Below, piece after piece: positions 1 through 10,086 of a stretch of 27,138 bases of DNA. The stretch comes from Pelargonium cotyledonis. Taxonomy: Eukaryota > Streptophyta > Magnoliopsida > Geraniales > Geraniaceae. The notes under the pieces are model-generated. The model ran no database searches, was not told the origin of the DNA, and was given only the letters and a program-made list of their open reading frames with translations. The stretch is from assembly GCA_036897625.1 (NCBI GenBank), contig JAYMTA010000541.1, positions 1-27,138 on the forward strand, written 5' to 3'. Within the stretch, counting starts at the first letter, position 1. Every line of letters begins with the position of its first letter. The translations under genes and the position numbers were made by a program.

Positions 1-140
1 AATTAAAAAAATAGATAGAGGGCTGGGCCCTGTTCAGAGGGATTGGACCTTGGAAGGGTTTTTGTGCATTGGAGGTCTTCTCAAAAAGTGAGGTCCCTTT
101 TATGGTCCCAACGCAATTGGGACCTCCATTGCAGATGCTC
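1..140. mobile_element. MITE terminus, GAGCATC type (partial)
   Basis: The segment ends at 126-140 with the complement of GAGCATCTGCAATGG, a terminal sequence common in plant PIF/Harbinger-like (Tourist) MITEs, followed by TAA at 141-143, the target triplet that group uses. The other end lies outside the window, so TSD symmetry cannot be tested. It sits in the last known VDAC intron. Confidence 0.45.
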
Positions 141-179
141 TAACATGTTCATGCACAACTAACTAACAAAAAAAGAAAA

Positions 180-245
180 GTGGGCACTGTTTTTGGGACA
201 ATTTTTTTATGAAAGTGGACACTTAATTTGGGATGGAGGCAGTAT
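180..245. mobile_element. possible right end of a degenerate Stowaway-type MITE
   Basis: The sequence GGGATGGAGGCAGTA at 231-245 resembles the right terminus of Stowaway-type elements (inverted CTCCCTCCGTCCC-like end followed by TA). No matching left end was found in the window. Only the end sequence supports the call, so it is tentative. Confidence 0.3.
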
Positions 246-292
246 ATGTTTCCCATCCCTATGGCATCCATCCAACACATAAAATTAGACAC

Positions 293-607
293 CAAACATA
301 TCAGGATAACTAACTAGTATTCCCCCTTCCCCTCCTCCCCATGTTTGCCTACAGGATTCTCAAATCCTGAATGCTCGTACACGAGTCATCCAACAAGCAA
401 GAATCACCATTACCTCATAAGCTATCATGACTTTAACTTCAAACCAGCAGCCAAATTACTCCCAAACATATCAGGATAACTAACTAGTATCCCCCCTACC
501 CTTCCTCAAATACTGAATGCTCGTACATGAGTCATCCAACAAGTAAGAAACACCATTACCCCATAAGCTATCATGACTTGAACTTCAAACCAGCAGCCTA
601 ATTACTG
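293..607. repeat. imperfect tandem duplication, ~165-bp unit
   Basis: Copy 1 (about 293-457) and copy 2 (about 463-607) both carry CATATCAGGATAACTAACTA, then a C-rich run, then GAATGCTCGTACA and CCAGCAGCC. Copy 2 lacks ~30 bp in the C-rich part and has scattered substitutions. No coding capacity was seen. It lies in the downstream VDAC intron. Confidence 0.8.
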
Positions 608-626
608 AGGTAAACAATACATAAAC

Positions 627-1247
627 TGATCAAAGTGTTTTACTTAGGGAAGAACAGAATGTGCAACTACACATAAAGCTGATTATGAAGTAAAAGTTAC
701 TATAAAAATTGAATCATATTTTGATAGTTCTATATAATTGTGTCAAATATATTCATCAAAAAGTAATGAGGTTAGTCATAACAACCTTACACTGATCAAA
801 GTGTTTACTTCAAAGTGTTTTACTTAGGGAAGAGCAGAATTGTACAACTACACATAAAGTTGATTATGAAGTAAAAGTTACTATAAAAATTGATTCATAC
901 TACCTCCGTTTCAAATTAAATGTCATTGTAGAGTCCAATTTTTGTTTCAAAATAAATGTCACTTTCTATTTTTATCACATATACACATGATTTTCTCATA
1001 ATGCCCTTTGTCATAATAACTTTCATATGAAAGAAAGTGGACTAGCAATGATGAGTTTTTTGTTTTTATTTAAGGGTAAGAAAGTCATTTAACATCTTTC
1101 CTAAATATGTGCGAAAAACTCTAAAACGACATTTAGCTTGAAACGGAGGTAGTATTTTGATAATTTGCTCCAATTCCAAGTCGTTATAAATAAATGTGTC
1201 AAATATATTCATCAAAAAGTAATGAAGTTAGTCATAACAACCTTACA
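627..1247. repeat. direct duplication, second copy split by a MITE
   Basis: Copy A (about 627-791) and copy B (about 793-1247) share TGATCAAAGTG, GTTTTACTTAGGGAAGA, GAAGTAAAAGTTACTATAAA and GTCATAACAACCTTACA. Copy B is interrupted at 900-1152 by a Stowaway-type element. Copy A keeps the uninterrupted target sequence (TCATATTTTGAT), which dates the MITE insertion after the duplication. Confidence 0.85.
900..1152. mobile_element. Stowaway-type (Tc1/mariner) MITE, complete
   Basis: A 253-bp element with terminal inverted repeats: CTACCTCCGTTTCAA at the left and its exact complement at the right, with imperfect pairing extending to about 34 bp. It is flanked by TA on both sides (898-899 and 1153-1154), the target duplication of this superfamily. 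It has no coding capacity. The empty site is present in the neighbouring duplicate at about 711-722. Insertion is in the last known intron of the VDAC gene. Confidence 0.9.
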
Positions 1248-2232
1248 GAAGCTGTCCTGAGCTTGTTTTCTTGTAGTCCGCATAAGGGAAATTAGGTGAA
1301 CATAAAAAAAGGTTTCCGTCAGCTGAAATACTTTAATGGGTACTTCCTTCGATTACTGGCGTGACAAAGAAGCATCCAAGAAATTCTAGTGGACTTTGAC
1401 AAGTAAACCCAATGTCTTTAAGTTCTGCCCATATAGCATTTATTGTCGATATTGAGTATCTTCAATAATGTTTCTTAAAAATCCAATGACTTCATAGACT
1501 AACGAGATACAAACAAAAGAAACACTTTGAAAGACCTAAGGAATTTCAGCACCTTTTGAAGGGCCTAAAAGAGAATTAGAAGTAACATGAAGATCCACAT
1601 ATTGTCCTTGAGAGAAAATATTACTAAGCATCACATATAAAATTCAAATATAGCTCCACCTACAAAAGGTATTGCTAGAGTGCACAGTCATTCAAACATA
1701 AAAAGATTTTACATTTTATGCCATTTCAAGTTCATGGACACTCATCTTGCCAATTAACTGAACACCAAATCATGAGGGACACCGGTGAATAAGAAAAAAA
1801 ATGCCATAAACACATTTTTCATCCTTTCAAACTAGATCAACTTAGTAAACCTTTTTAGGAACTATCAATAATAGATCGAACCCAACCAAATTTTGCAGTG
1901 GCGTTGGCTGTTTACAGACTACCTATACCTACTGTATTATTCTCCGGGATAAATATCTGCCATGCAATTCATCCAAAGTTGAACTTCATTTGAAATATAG
2001 AGCTACACCAAAACACAATGGAGACCAAAGAACGCTCCTTATTACCCTAACTTTCAATCCAAAATACTTCACAATATTCTAAAATTTTCTTAATAGCACA
2101 GGGTATAATTAAACCAGACTACAATTAAATCAGAAGAACATAGACACACACAAAAAAGAAACAGATAAAAATTATAGAACTTCAAACATAGATACAAAAA
2201 GTCAAAGATCATAAGATTTTAGTATAACTTAC
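1248..2232. other. VDAC intron sequence, no feature recognised
   Basis: About 1 kb of AT-rich DNA adjoins the GTAAGT donor of VDAC exon 5 at 2232-2227. I looked on the minus strand for the missing VDAC C-terminal exon (expected near the end GLALALKP-stop) and found nothing resembling it. No other gene or mobile element is supported. Confidence 0.5.
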
Positions 2233-5200
2233 AGCACTAGTGCAGCAGAGAAATCTTGTTTGTTCAATCCAATTCCAACATTATACTTGGTGAAGGCAGA
2301 AGAAGCAGTATCGAATCCAACTTCTCCACCCAAACTGATTTCCTTGCTGCCAATCGTTGCAGAAAGATCCAATAGAGGAGCAGGATTCAAGCCAATACTG
2401 GAATCAAAGGCTGCATGGGGATGAATGTACTGCACATCCAACTGAGGTACAATGCAAAGAACTAGTCATATTAACAACACTCCTGATATTTATGTTAACT
2501 CATAACATCCACTATTATGAGCCACCAACTCTAAATAAGTCACGGAATTGGTCATATTCTTGTTGCATTAAAGAAGTCTTTACGCCGCATTACTTCCATG
2601 CACTTTTCTTACTATAGCTGTTACAATAGTTGTCAATTACAAAACATACGGTCTCAAAGTACACACTACCTAGTCGCAATAGGTATTTGGGTAACAGGAC
2701 CAAATGTGAAACTTGAAAGGTTTGCTGGTGGTCAATGTGCCACATATGATCTGGATGTAACCATATTTTTTATTTGTTTTAACTTTTAAGCTTTGTCAAT
2801 TACAAAATATACAGTGTCAAAGTACCAAATGTGAAACTTGAAAGGTTTGCTGGTGGTCAATGTGCCACATATGATCTAGATGTAACCATATTTCCACCAT
2901 TTATTTTCAAAACTATCTTAAACTAATGACATTGATAACCACAAAGAACCTGCCTAACATGCTTTTAGCCTTTCTTCATACATTCATTTAAAAGGATAGG
3001 GGAGGGGGTCAATGAAGGTAGAATTTCTTTTATTTTATTCTTCCTCCCTTCTTAATGACCAAAAGAATTTTTAAACTGACCTTTCCAGACTTGTGATCAG
3101 GTATTTTGAAGCTCAATGCTGCTTTAGTAGATGGCAATATGTCATTCACTGTTACTTTTGTGGATACCTGCACAAGATTAATTTTCATGAAAATCTAACT
3201 GCTAAGATACACATGCATAAACATAAGCACCAATTGCAAATAATAACGCAGAGCCAAGCATCCTCAAAACAATACAAATTATGCAAGCCTACATTCAATC
3301 GCAAACTAATACAAAGACAATCCAATACAAGAGGTCATAAGAGCAAAAAATTATCTTCTTACATTGGAATATGTATCAACTTTCACATCCACGACAGTAT
3401 TTCCACTCTTGTACAAGGTACTTATATCTCCAACAAATATTTGATCCCTCTTCAAACCTGTAGCTGTAAGCCCCTGTCATGAAAAAATTAAAGTTGGGTA
3501 ACAAGAACAATAAACATCAAAACCTAGTGGAAAGAGTATAATTGCACAACCATTACAACATTGCTCAGAAATTTACGTAGGTGAAAATAGCAACACTCAG
3601 TAAGGCTGTGTCATTACTTCTCATAATAAGTAAACTACTCTAAATTGAGGAACTGTGATATTGTGAAAGCTGAGACAAATAAATAAGGATCTAAATTGGA
3701 TTTTATGTCTCCATTGGACAATATATGACGTTAAGGCTTTAGCCATTCACAACCCGCTAATTTAACAATAGTGAGTTGTGACAAAACTCAAAGGACAATA
3801 TATGACGTTAAGGCTTTAGCCATTCACAACCCACTAATTTAACAATAGTGAGTTGTGACAAAACTCAAAGGAGCTATTACTTGTAAAGTTTTTTCTGTTA
3901 CCCAGTGATATCAAAAGACTGCTTAAGCAAAGGAAGATTTTATTTATTGTTAAAGCAAGGAACACTTGAAAATAAGATCTTCGTTTCTGTGATAGGTGGC
4001 CAAAACAATCACCCATTTGTTATAGTAAATGAGCTCTGATGCACGGAAACGTTGAGGAGTCTACCATATCGGTGTCCCGTACATGTCCAACGCGGATACG
4101 GTACAATACGTATCCATAATGAAAATTCACGAATTTGCATGAAAAGGAAAAAAGAAAAGACACAACTGAAAGCAGCATAAGTTAATTTATAAACATTAGT
4201 TTAGTTTGAATAGAATTCTGTTTTGATGGGTTGAAATGGTATGTCTTATATGTATTATATTATCTTTACTTTCTATGTTTAGTCATATTTCTTTACTAGA
4301 ATTCTATTTTATCAAAACAAATATAATGTTTCTACTAGAATTATTTTAAATATCAAAACAAATATACTGTTTTTACTAGAATTATCTAAAATTTTGGTTA
4401 TAAATTTTATTTTACAAAGTTCATATTTATTTAAATGATTTTTTATTTTACCGTTGATGAGTTTTATATGAAAAACATGCATAATGATTTTATATGTACA
4501 TATATATTTACATGACGTATTTCAACATATCATGTACTAAATTTTATGAAAATTGTGTCGACGTCATGTCCCATATCCATCTCCATGAAACATCATAAAT
4601 GAGTGGGGTAACTCAAAAGGACAGACTGTGGGGTTTCTTTAGTGACATTACAAAATAATGCAGACATGAAGTGGATCAAATTAATAACATTTCAATAGGT
4701 ATGGATTTAGCTGTCCAGATTTCAGGTCAAACTTCAGTTGTCTAGCTTAGTGCAAACTAGGAGGGAATCTAATACACCATAACAAAGTTGACTTTTGAAG
4801 GTTTCCGAAGAAAAACTGCATATAATAATTCCAACACATAGCCTTTTAATTAAATCTGATGTTATGGCAAATTAAAGTATATGCATGGTAAATTTTGGAC
4901 AGCTGTAAAGGTAGATTGCTTCCTATAAACTTTACAGACTGCAAATACCAATCAGAAATACTGACTCACTGGGAGTTCTTAGTTCTTTAACTCAAACACA
5001 AAAATTTGGTACATGTTATCATGATCCAAGTGAAAGGTGGCATGAAGGTCCCCTGTGGGATGGTGCAATGGTCAAGACACACATCTCCATGTCGGAGGTC
5101 GTGAGTTCTAATCCCATTGCGTCGGGTGGGGTGGGGTTTAGGGTTTAGGGTTTAGGGGAGAGCTACCCCCTATTGAGTAGCTCAACTAGTTAGTTTTTTT

Positions 5201-6816
5201 ATAAATAAATAAAATAATAAAAAAAAAGGTGGCATGAAGTGAATGATGATGACGATAACAAACTGTAAAAGGAATATATGTGCCTGTAACACATATTGGC
5301 ATGCATGAACGAGCTACCGAAATTATGCACTATTGGAAACTAATTTCATGCTTCTCTTCAAAAGCCATAAGTACATTTGCTGCCATGCCCTATCGTCATA
5401 GCTTACATCTGTTGGTACTAAAGTTGAATGTTTGATCTAAATCTTCAGCTAAAGATCAAGTGTTTTAACTCAGAGGCTTGTAGAGATCGACTACATAGCT
5501 GAGACAATTATATTAGTGACCAATTAAACCAAATAAACACTGCCTACAAATGTGTAACCAGAATTGCAAAGAGACTGATTTGCAAAAATGCACAGATATT
5601 TCAACACCGTGTTATTCAAGAATTAGATACACGAAGTTGACAATGTAAAGCAGAGAAACCTGTATTCTCAATAAAAGCAGTCAAAATCAAAACTGGGTAA
5701 GAACAATTTTTAGATATATTAGAAAACTGAACTATGAACCAAACATTACCATCCCGGTGGAGCTTGGAACAGACAAGGTAAACTTGTGGTCAAAGTTGTA
5801 GTCTTTAGTCAAAAGGTCTGCAGTGAAAAGAAAATTCATGAAGCACATGAAATCAGAAATTGATGATTCAAAAAAATTACTTGAGTTGAGTAAAACACAT
5901 CTAACAACAAAAAACAATTGAGCACAGAATGAAAAGTTTCAGACGATAAAGTGGCATGAGAATCCTTGAAAGTTTCTAAAAAGTAAGAAATAGCTTTTCT
6001 GCCACATAATTCCCAAGACAAATATATCTCCTCCGGTTGAAAGATAACCAAAGGATAATGAGAACTTTGTTTAAAACAAAGGTACTTAAATTCCATTTAC
6101 AAAAAAAATTATTGTTTTCAATAAGCTTGATATAGTTTTAGATGCAAAGAAATAAATACTTTGTAAATCAAGATCTACAACTTCACTGATTTCGGCTACT
6201 TTCCCTAATTATTTAATGCAGAGAAATCTTACATACTTGGTAAGTCAAGATCTACATCGATTTTCGCTACTTTCTCCAATTAATTAGAACTGCTTTCAGA
6301 CACTAATCATTCACAAACTAGCACAGTTGTAACAACCACAGTATATACTGGTACGGATGGTCAACTGGCAGAGTACTCGGTACAAAATAAAGAGAACCTG
6401 GGACAAAATACTACCTATATCTGGCCAGAGGGATAAGATTACTCCACTAAGTGTAGCCCACCTTTGGGTCAACAATGTGTGTGTATAAGAGAGAGAGAGA
6501 GAGAGAGAGAATTTAATCTTGTTCCTCTTCGACAGTGGAATTACAAATAAGATCACTTAGACATGTTAGAAAATTTTACCCTGCCAATATAGTCATGTAA
6601 GGGTTCAAGAATGCAGTCTCTCATTTAAAAACTCTCCCAGCTTCTCGCAGAGAGGATACATTATAACAGTAGAAAAAATAAATATGCACAATGAAAATAG
6701 TTTTTATCTTCAATTTATACATGCTATAATTTTATCAGACTGTTACAGTCACATTGTTTTTGTACAATACCTTTGGCTCTTTTGCCAATATCTGAAAATG
6801 GTGCTGGACTGCCCAT
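2233..6816 (-). CDS. VDAC: VDAC / mitochondrial outer-membrane porin, 3' end outside window
   Basis: Voltage-dependent anion channel: a beta-barrel that lets metabolites and ions cross the mitochondrial outer membrane. Coding exons read right to left: 6816-6771, 5817-5750, 3473-3363, 3167-3081 and 2441-2233, each bounded by AG acceptors and GT donors and joining in frame (46+68+111+87+209 nt). The protein starts MGSPAPFSDIGKRAKD, as in plant VDAC4/POM36-type porins. It has the conserved GLK triplet at residues 44-46 and the family segment IPDHKSGK at the end of exon 4. The fifth exon (HPHAA...GGEVGFDTASS) is highly typical. Exon 5 ends two bases into a codon before GTAAGT, so another exon is required. 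About 100 C-terminal residues of the usual ~276 are missing, and none of the minus-strand sequence from 2232 down to 1 encodes them. The final intron is therefore longer than 2.2 kb, or the gene is truncated. No internal stop or frameshift was seen. The family call is secure; the exact paralogue is inferred. Confidence 0.95.
2634..2894. repeat. direct duplication in VDAC intron
   Basis: The stretch at about 2634-2766 recurs at 2797-2894. Both contain CAATTACAAAA near the start and then a ~70-bp block beginning ACCAAATGTGAAACTTGAAA and ending GTAACCATATTT. The second copy lacks 38 bp. The ~70-bp blocks differ at about one position, so the duplication is recent. Confidence 0.85.
3716..3869. repeat. 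77-bp tandem duplication, nearly perfect
   Basis: The units 3716-3792 and 3793-3869 begin GGACAATATATGACGTTAAG and end ACAAAACTCAAA. The single difference seen is CCCGCT versus CCCACT. It lies in the intron between VDAC coding exons 2 and 3. Head-to-tail arrangement without flanking repeats suggests replication slippage or repair duplication rather than a transposon. Confidence 0.92.
4030..4600. mobile_element. degenerate non-autonomous element with GACAC-rich ends (copy 1)
   Basis: GC-richer ends (GATGCACGGAAACG... with TCGGTGTCCC at the left, and TGTGTCGACGTCATGTCCC at the right near 4554-4572) enclose ~430 bp of AT-rich DNA. A segment built the same way occurs at 14460-14905. Plant genomes often carry MITE-like elements with such ends. 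The ends look imperfectly inverted and no clean TSD was found, so the class is uncertain. Confidence 0.4.
5048..5224 (+). mobile_element. tRNA-derived SINE with 15-bp TSD
   Basis: The body contains a perfect pol III box A match, TGGTGCAATGG (5061-5071), and 33 bp later a near-perfect box B, AGTTCTAATCC (5104-5114). It ends in an A-rich tail (ATAAATAAATAAAATAATAAA...). The flanks are identical 15-bp duplications, AAAGGTGGCATGAAG, at 5033-5047 and 5225-5239. An identical TSD suggests a fairly young insertion. It sits in the intron between VDAC exons 2 and 3. The body also holds three TTTAGGG units. It is not a tRNA gene: the clover-leaf 3' half is absent. Confidence 0.93.
5136..5157 (+). repeat. 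three telomere-type TTTAGGG units inside the SINE
   Basis: Three consecutive copies of the plant telomere repeat unit lie downstream of the SINE box B. They fall within a transposed body with intact TSDs, so they belong to the SINE sequence rather than marking a chromosome end. Confidence 0.85.
6489..6510. repeat. (GA)11 microsatellite
   Basis: An uninterrupted GA dinucleotide run of about 22 bp in the VDAC intron between coding exons 1 and 2. It is likely length-polymorphic; no further function is apparent. Confidence 0.9.
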
Positions 6817-7640
6817 CTCTACTCAAATCTGGTCGACCACACCCTGAAAAGCCAAAATTTCAGGTTTCGAAACACTTAATTTCCAGAAGAAAAAGAGTAA
6901 TCCACAACATAACCATGCAATAAATATACAATGTATCAGTACCGCATACATCTATTTTCTAAAATTTCTCGACTACTAGATGAAAATCACAAGCACAATC
7001 AATAATTACAAATTTCCATCCTCCAATGGGTTGTTAAATTTTCTCATTGAGAAAGCTCTTTCTCCCTTTAATCAAATGCAAGTCTGCAACTATTAAATAG
7101 CATTCGCCATATTTGCAACATCAATTTTCCTAAGCTCATCCCAGCTAATTCAACAACTGACTAGCACATTTCACCACAACCAGTACAATAACGCATCATA
7201 ACAGTTAATTCCATGAAACAAGCATTTTTTTGACTAATCAAGAGTTAATTGGCATTTCAATCACACTCGAAGAACAAACACAATCACCATTTTGGTCACT
7301 GCCATTAACGCTCAGATTTCATTGTAAAAAAATAGCCAGAAATCACATCAATCGAACAAACAAAGCAACAAGCCACAGTGAGGTACCGAGCAGCAGCTCA
7401 ATATCAAATCAAATGTATAGATACACAGATACATATAGTGAGAGAGGGCTTACACGGATAGAGCGGAAGGAAGGAGAGCGCAGGGATCACCGATAAACCC
7501 TCGCGGAAGGTTCTGCGAAGGTTTGAGGCTCGAGAATCGAGAAGAAACGACAGACCGATTTGAATGTACGCATATAGAGCACAGTGTCTCTCTATGTATC
7601 TCGAGAGCAGAGAAGGGAGGCAGCGGAAGGGGCTTCAAGG
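6817..7640 (-). other. VDAC 5' UTR with a leader intron
   Basis: On the minus strand, a TTTTCAG acceptor at 6850-6844 lies 27 bp upstream of the VDAC ATG. A GTAAGC donor at 7453-7448 follows a GC-richer, CT-rich stretch at about 7454-7640. This fits a non-coding first exon (7454 to roughly 7640) and a ~610-bp leader intron (6844-7453). Leader introns are common in plant housekeeping genes. The right-hand boundary is a guess because I see no TATA box or clear start site. Transcript reads spanning 7454/6843 would settle it. Confidence 0.55.
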
Positions 7641-8042
7641 AGAGGCCAGGGTCAAAAGACGCGACTCGGTGCCCAATAGACTGGATGATAATGTTACCGG
7701 GCTGTCAGTCTTTTAGCTAGTTACTGAATGCTTATTGGAGAGTGGTGAGGTGTTAAGCTAAAAGCAGTTTCTCTATTGGGTTGTTAGGGTCATAGGTCAC
7801 GGTGTGGTGACATAGTCGCTCTGTTTTGCAATTACGGAAAAGCCCATAAACAACATTGAAATGACACGAGTGTTCTGGAATCTACATGAATGGTTGTCTG
7901 GCATTGGTTAGCATCGTCACGGGATTTGACGCTAAGAGATTCTAGGGTTGTTTTGCGAACACGTTAATGTCATTAACGAAAAAACATAATATTTTTTTTT
8001 CTTTGATATTTTCAAATTTGATAGACAGATTAAATTGATCTT
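7641..8042 (-). promoter_or_regulatory. probable VDAC upstream region
   Basis: About 400 bp between the inferred VDAC leader and a retroposon insertion contains no gene. One TGGGCT (site II type, TGGGCY) lies on the minus strand at 7846-7841. This motif is enriched in promoters of plant genes for mitochondrial and ribosomal proteins, but one copy is weak evidence. No TATA box is evident. Confidence 0.3.
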
Positions 8043-8057
8043 CTTGTTATTGAACTT

Positions 8058-8905
8058 TTTTTTGTTTTTTCAGCGGAAAATGATACTTAATTTCAATGGG
8101 GACAAAATCGAGTCGGTACAGAAAAACAAAGGACAACCAAACTAGCAATTAGGAACCTAACCAAAACATAAATCAAACTAAAAAATCAACCAAAACTAAG
8201 AGCATCCCTGTGAAACCCGACTAAGAATAAAGCGTCCCAAATCCCAACAAGAGCAACACCGCACAGTAGACCCACAGCTACCCGCACCATCCAAAAAAAT
8301 CAGCTACATACATGATCCGAACCCCCCGCCGCCGAAGAATCATAACTCCACTACTCTGCCAGTCCTGGCACCGACGCCAAGACCTCCTTCCCACCACGAG
8401 ACGAGCCACCCCTTCCCCCCATCACCTCCGAACCAACATCTCCATGCCCGCTTTCCTCCATCCTCGACACCAATATGTTCGCCCTCGCACCGCCTCCGCC
8501 TCCCACACCAGCAACCCTAACATCCAGCGCATTCTCATCTGCACCTTCTACTCTACACTGTCCATTAGCCTCTTCTTTGACAAGACCGACACCGCAAAAG
8601 CCCAATCGCCTCAAACGGACGAGTAGCTCCGATTCGCCAATCCATACGCCTCTACAAGCACCGTCTCCATGGAGCCCTATAAGGTCCAAACCAATACAAC
8701 CCATTTCTCCTCTTCGTACTCTGATCGTCCTTCTCTGTCTCGCTCTTCTGATATCCTCCGCAACAGCTCGCCTCAAACCGCTACAACACAAAGCCATCGT
8801 AGCAAACCGCCGCACAAAAGAAACCTTAACCCTAGGAAACTCAATAGAGAAAACTCTCAGTAGAAAGGAAAACCACTAAAAAAAGGTTAAAAGTTCTAAA
8901 AAATA
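8058..8905 (-). mobile_element. LINE-like / non-autonomous retroposon with TSD
   Basis: On the minus strand this ~850-bp segment ends in an A-rich tail (complement of the T-rich run 8058-8076). It is flanked by 15-bp direct repeats differing at one base: CTTGTTATTGAACTT (8043-8057) and CTTGTTGTTGAACTT (8906-8920). It is clearly more GC-rich than its surroundings. An open frame on the minus strand (8815-8351, 154 codons, glycine/arginine-rich, start MRRFATMALCC) matches no family I know, and a plus-strand frame (8475-8879) overlaps it. No reverse transcriptase or endonuclease motif is present, so it is either an internally deleted LINE or another poly(A) retroposon. Confidence 0.65.
8351..8815 (-). 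CDS. hypothetical 154-aa glycine/arginine-rich frame inside retroposon
   Basis: ATG at 8815, stop at 8351, no recognised domain, signal peptide or membrane segment. The second half has a run of five glycines and repeated VGGGG/GGRGG-like stretches. High GC alone can keep such a frame open. Because it lies wholly within a TSD-flanked insertion, it is most likely remnant retroposon coding or chance, not a cellular gene. Confidence 0.2.
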   Translation of the reverse strand: MRRFATMALCCSGLRRAVAEDIRRARQRRTIRVRRGEMGCIGLDLIGLHGDGACRGVWIGESELLVRLRRLGFCGVGLVKEEANGQCRVEGADENALDVRVAGVGGGGGARANILVSRMEESGHGDVGSEVMGGRGGSSRGGKEVLASVPGLAE

Positions 8906-8920
8906 CTTGTTGTTGAACTT

Positions 8921-10076
8921 AATTCGTCTATTTTCTTTTTATGTTGATCTCTCTAATTAAATATTGAGGAGCACCATCAAAAATAAAAATACGGAGTAAC
9001 ATCATAAACCGCGTGATCTGAAATGCTAATGTTCCAGACTCATCATGAACTCCATGGTAGATCTTATATATTCACCAACTAATCACGCACTATCACTTCA
9101 TCAACTTGGTTTGTGAGTATAAATGCCCCCTCCTTAAATAGATAACGAGGTTGAATTTTTCTAATTTCATTCTCTACACTATACTTGATTTTCTGTGAGT
9201 TCATGAGGGAAATTTTTATTCTCACGCTCGATGTGGATTCCTATGCACTAACACATATTTTCACTTGACGCGTGAGTTCTTCCATCTCAGTTCTAAATAG
9301 AGAAAACCTTAGTTTTAGATCTTGAAGGGTGTTTAATTCATCAATAAAACAACTTGTGGAACTGACTTAGTCTGCTCAAGCGAATTAAATTGGTTTCATC
9401 TCCTATAATGGTTTGAAAACTCTAGTTAGTGTTCATCATTCGTTCTCGAAGACGTTCATTGTCATTCGAAGATTTTCACTAAGTGTTGGATGATTACATT
9501 CAAGTCATTGTTACACGTAGACAACGAGACAATCCGAGTGTGTCTGATTTACCTAAGTCAATAGTCATATTAATATTGATTTGTCCAAAGTAATAACTCT
9601 ATCGGTTTCTAAATATGAACATGTATTGTTTATATACAAACAAACCATTAATATTCATGAGAATATATACAAGAGAACAAAGAATATTGGATGAGACTCA
9701 ACCACTTAACTCATGGCAATGAGATGATGAAACATCATCAATTAATACTCATATTCGTCCCAATAAATTTGTGAGCTCGGAGCTTCCGTCCGATCTATTT
9801 GTCTTTGTGTCTTGGTTTAAAGTCTCAATCAATAAATCATGTTTGAGATTTTGGGCACTATATGTACAAAATAAATACACTTATTAAAATATTGTAAGCA
9901 AAACAAATAATTTTTCTATAATAGCGGTAAATGATTTTATGCATGTATACCATGTGAACTAACTATATGATGTTTGCATGTGAAGTAAAATATACGAAGC
10001 TATATATATGACACGTGAGCAGTATATATTTACAAGTGAATGAAAAATATAATCATGTGATAAACATGTTGAATGA
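8921..10076. other. gene-free AT-rich interval
   Basis: No open frame of substance. A TATA-like TATAAATG near 9119 and an AATAAAAC near 9343 lie about 220 bp apart, as promoter and poly(A) signals do in some LTRs, but I find no paired termini, primer-binding site or coding remains. Treated as unannotated. Confidence 0.4.
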
Positions 10077-10086
10077 AAGAAATTAT

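Noticed and set aside
1264..1276. TTTCTTGTAGT, resembling the right terminus of a CACTA element
   Set aside because: The required final G of TAGTG is absent, there are no subterminal repeats next to it, and no matching left end is nearby. Chance match.
3093..3482. 129-aa plus-strand open frame
   Set aside because: It runs antisense across VDAC exons 3 and 4, which are well supported by family sequence and splice sites.
5048..5115. Possible tRNA gene
   Set aside because: Box A and box B are present, but the body does not fold past the T-arm. It ends in an A-rich tail and has a 15-bp TSD, so it is a SINE.
5136..5157. Interstitial telomere or healed chromosome end
   Set aside because: Only three units, wholly inside a SINE with intact target duplications.
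8475..8879. 134-aa plus-strand proline/serine-rich frame
   Set aside because: It overlaps an opposite frame within a retroposon that is oriented minus. GC-rich composition explains the open reading; no known domain.
9000..9500. Degenerate solo LTR
   Set aside because: TATA-like and AATAAA-like motifs are correctly spaced, but no TG...CA termini, TSD or internal retroelement sequence could be shown.
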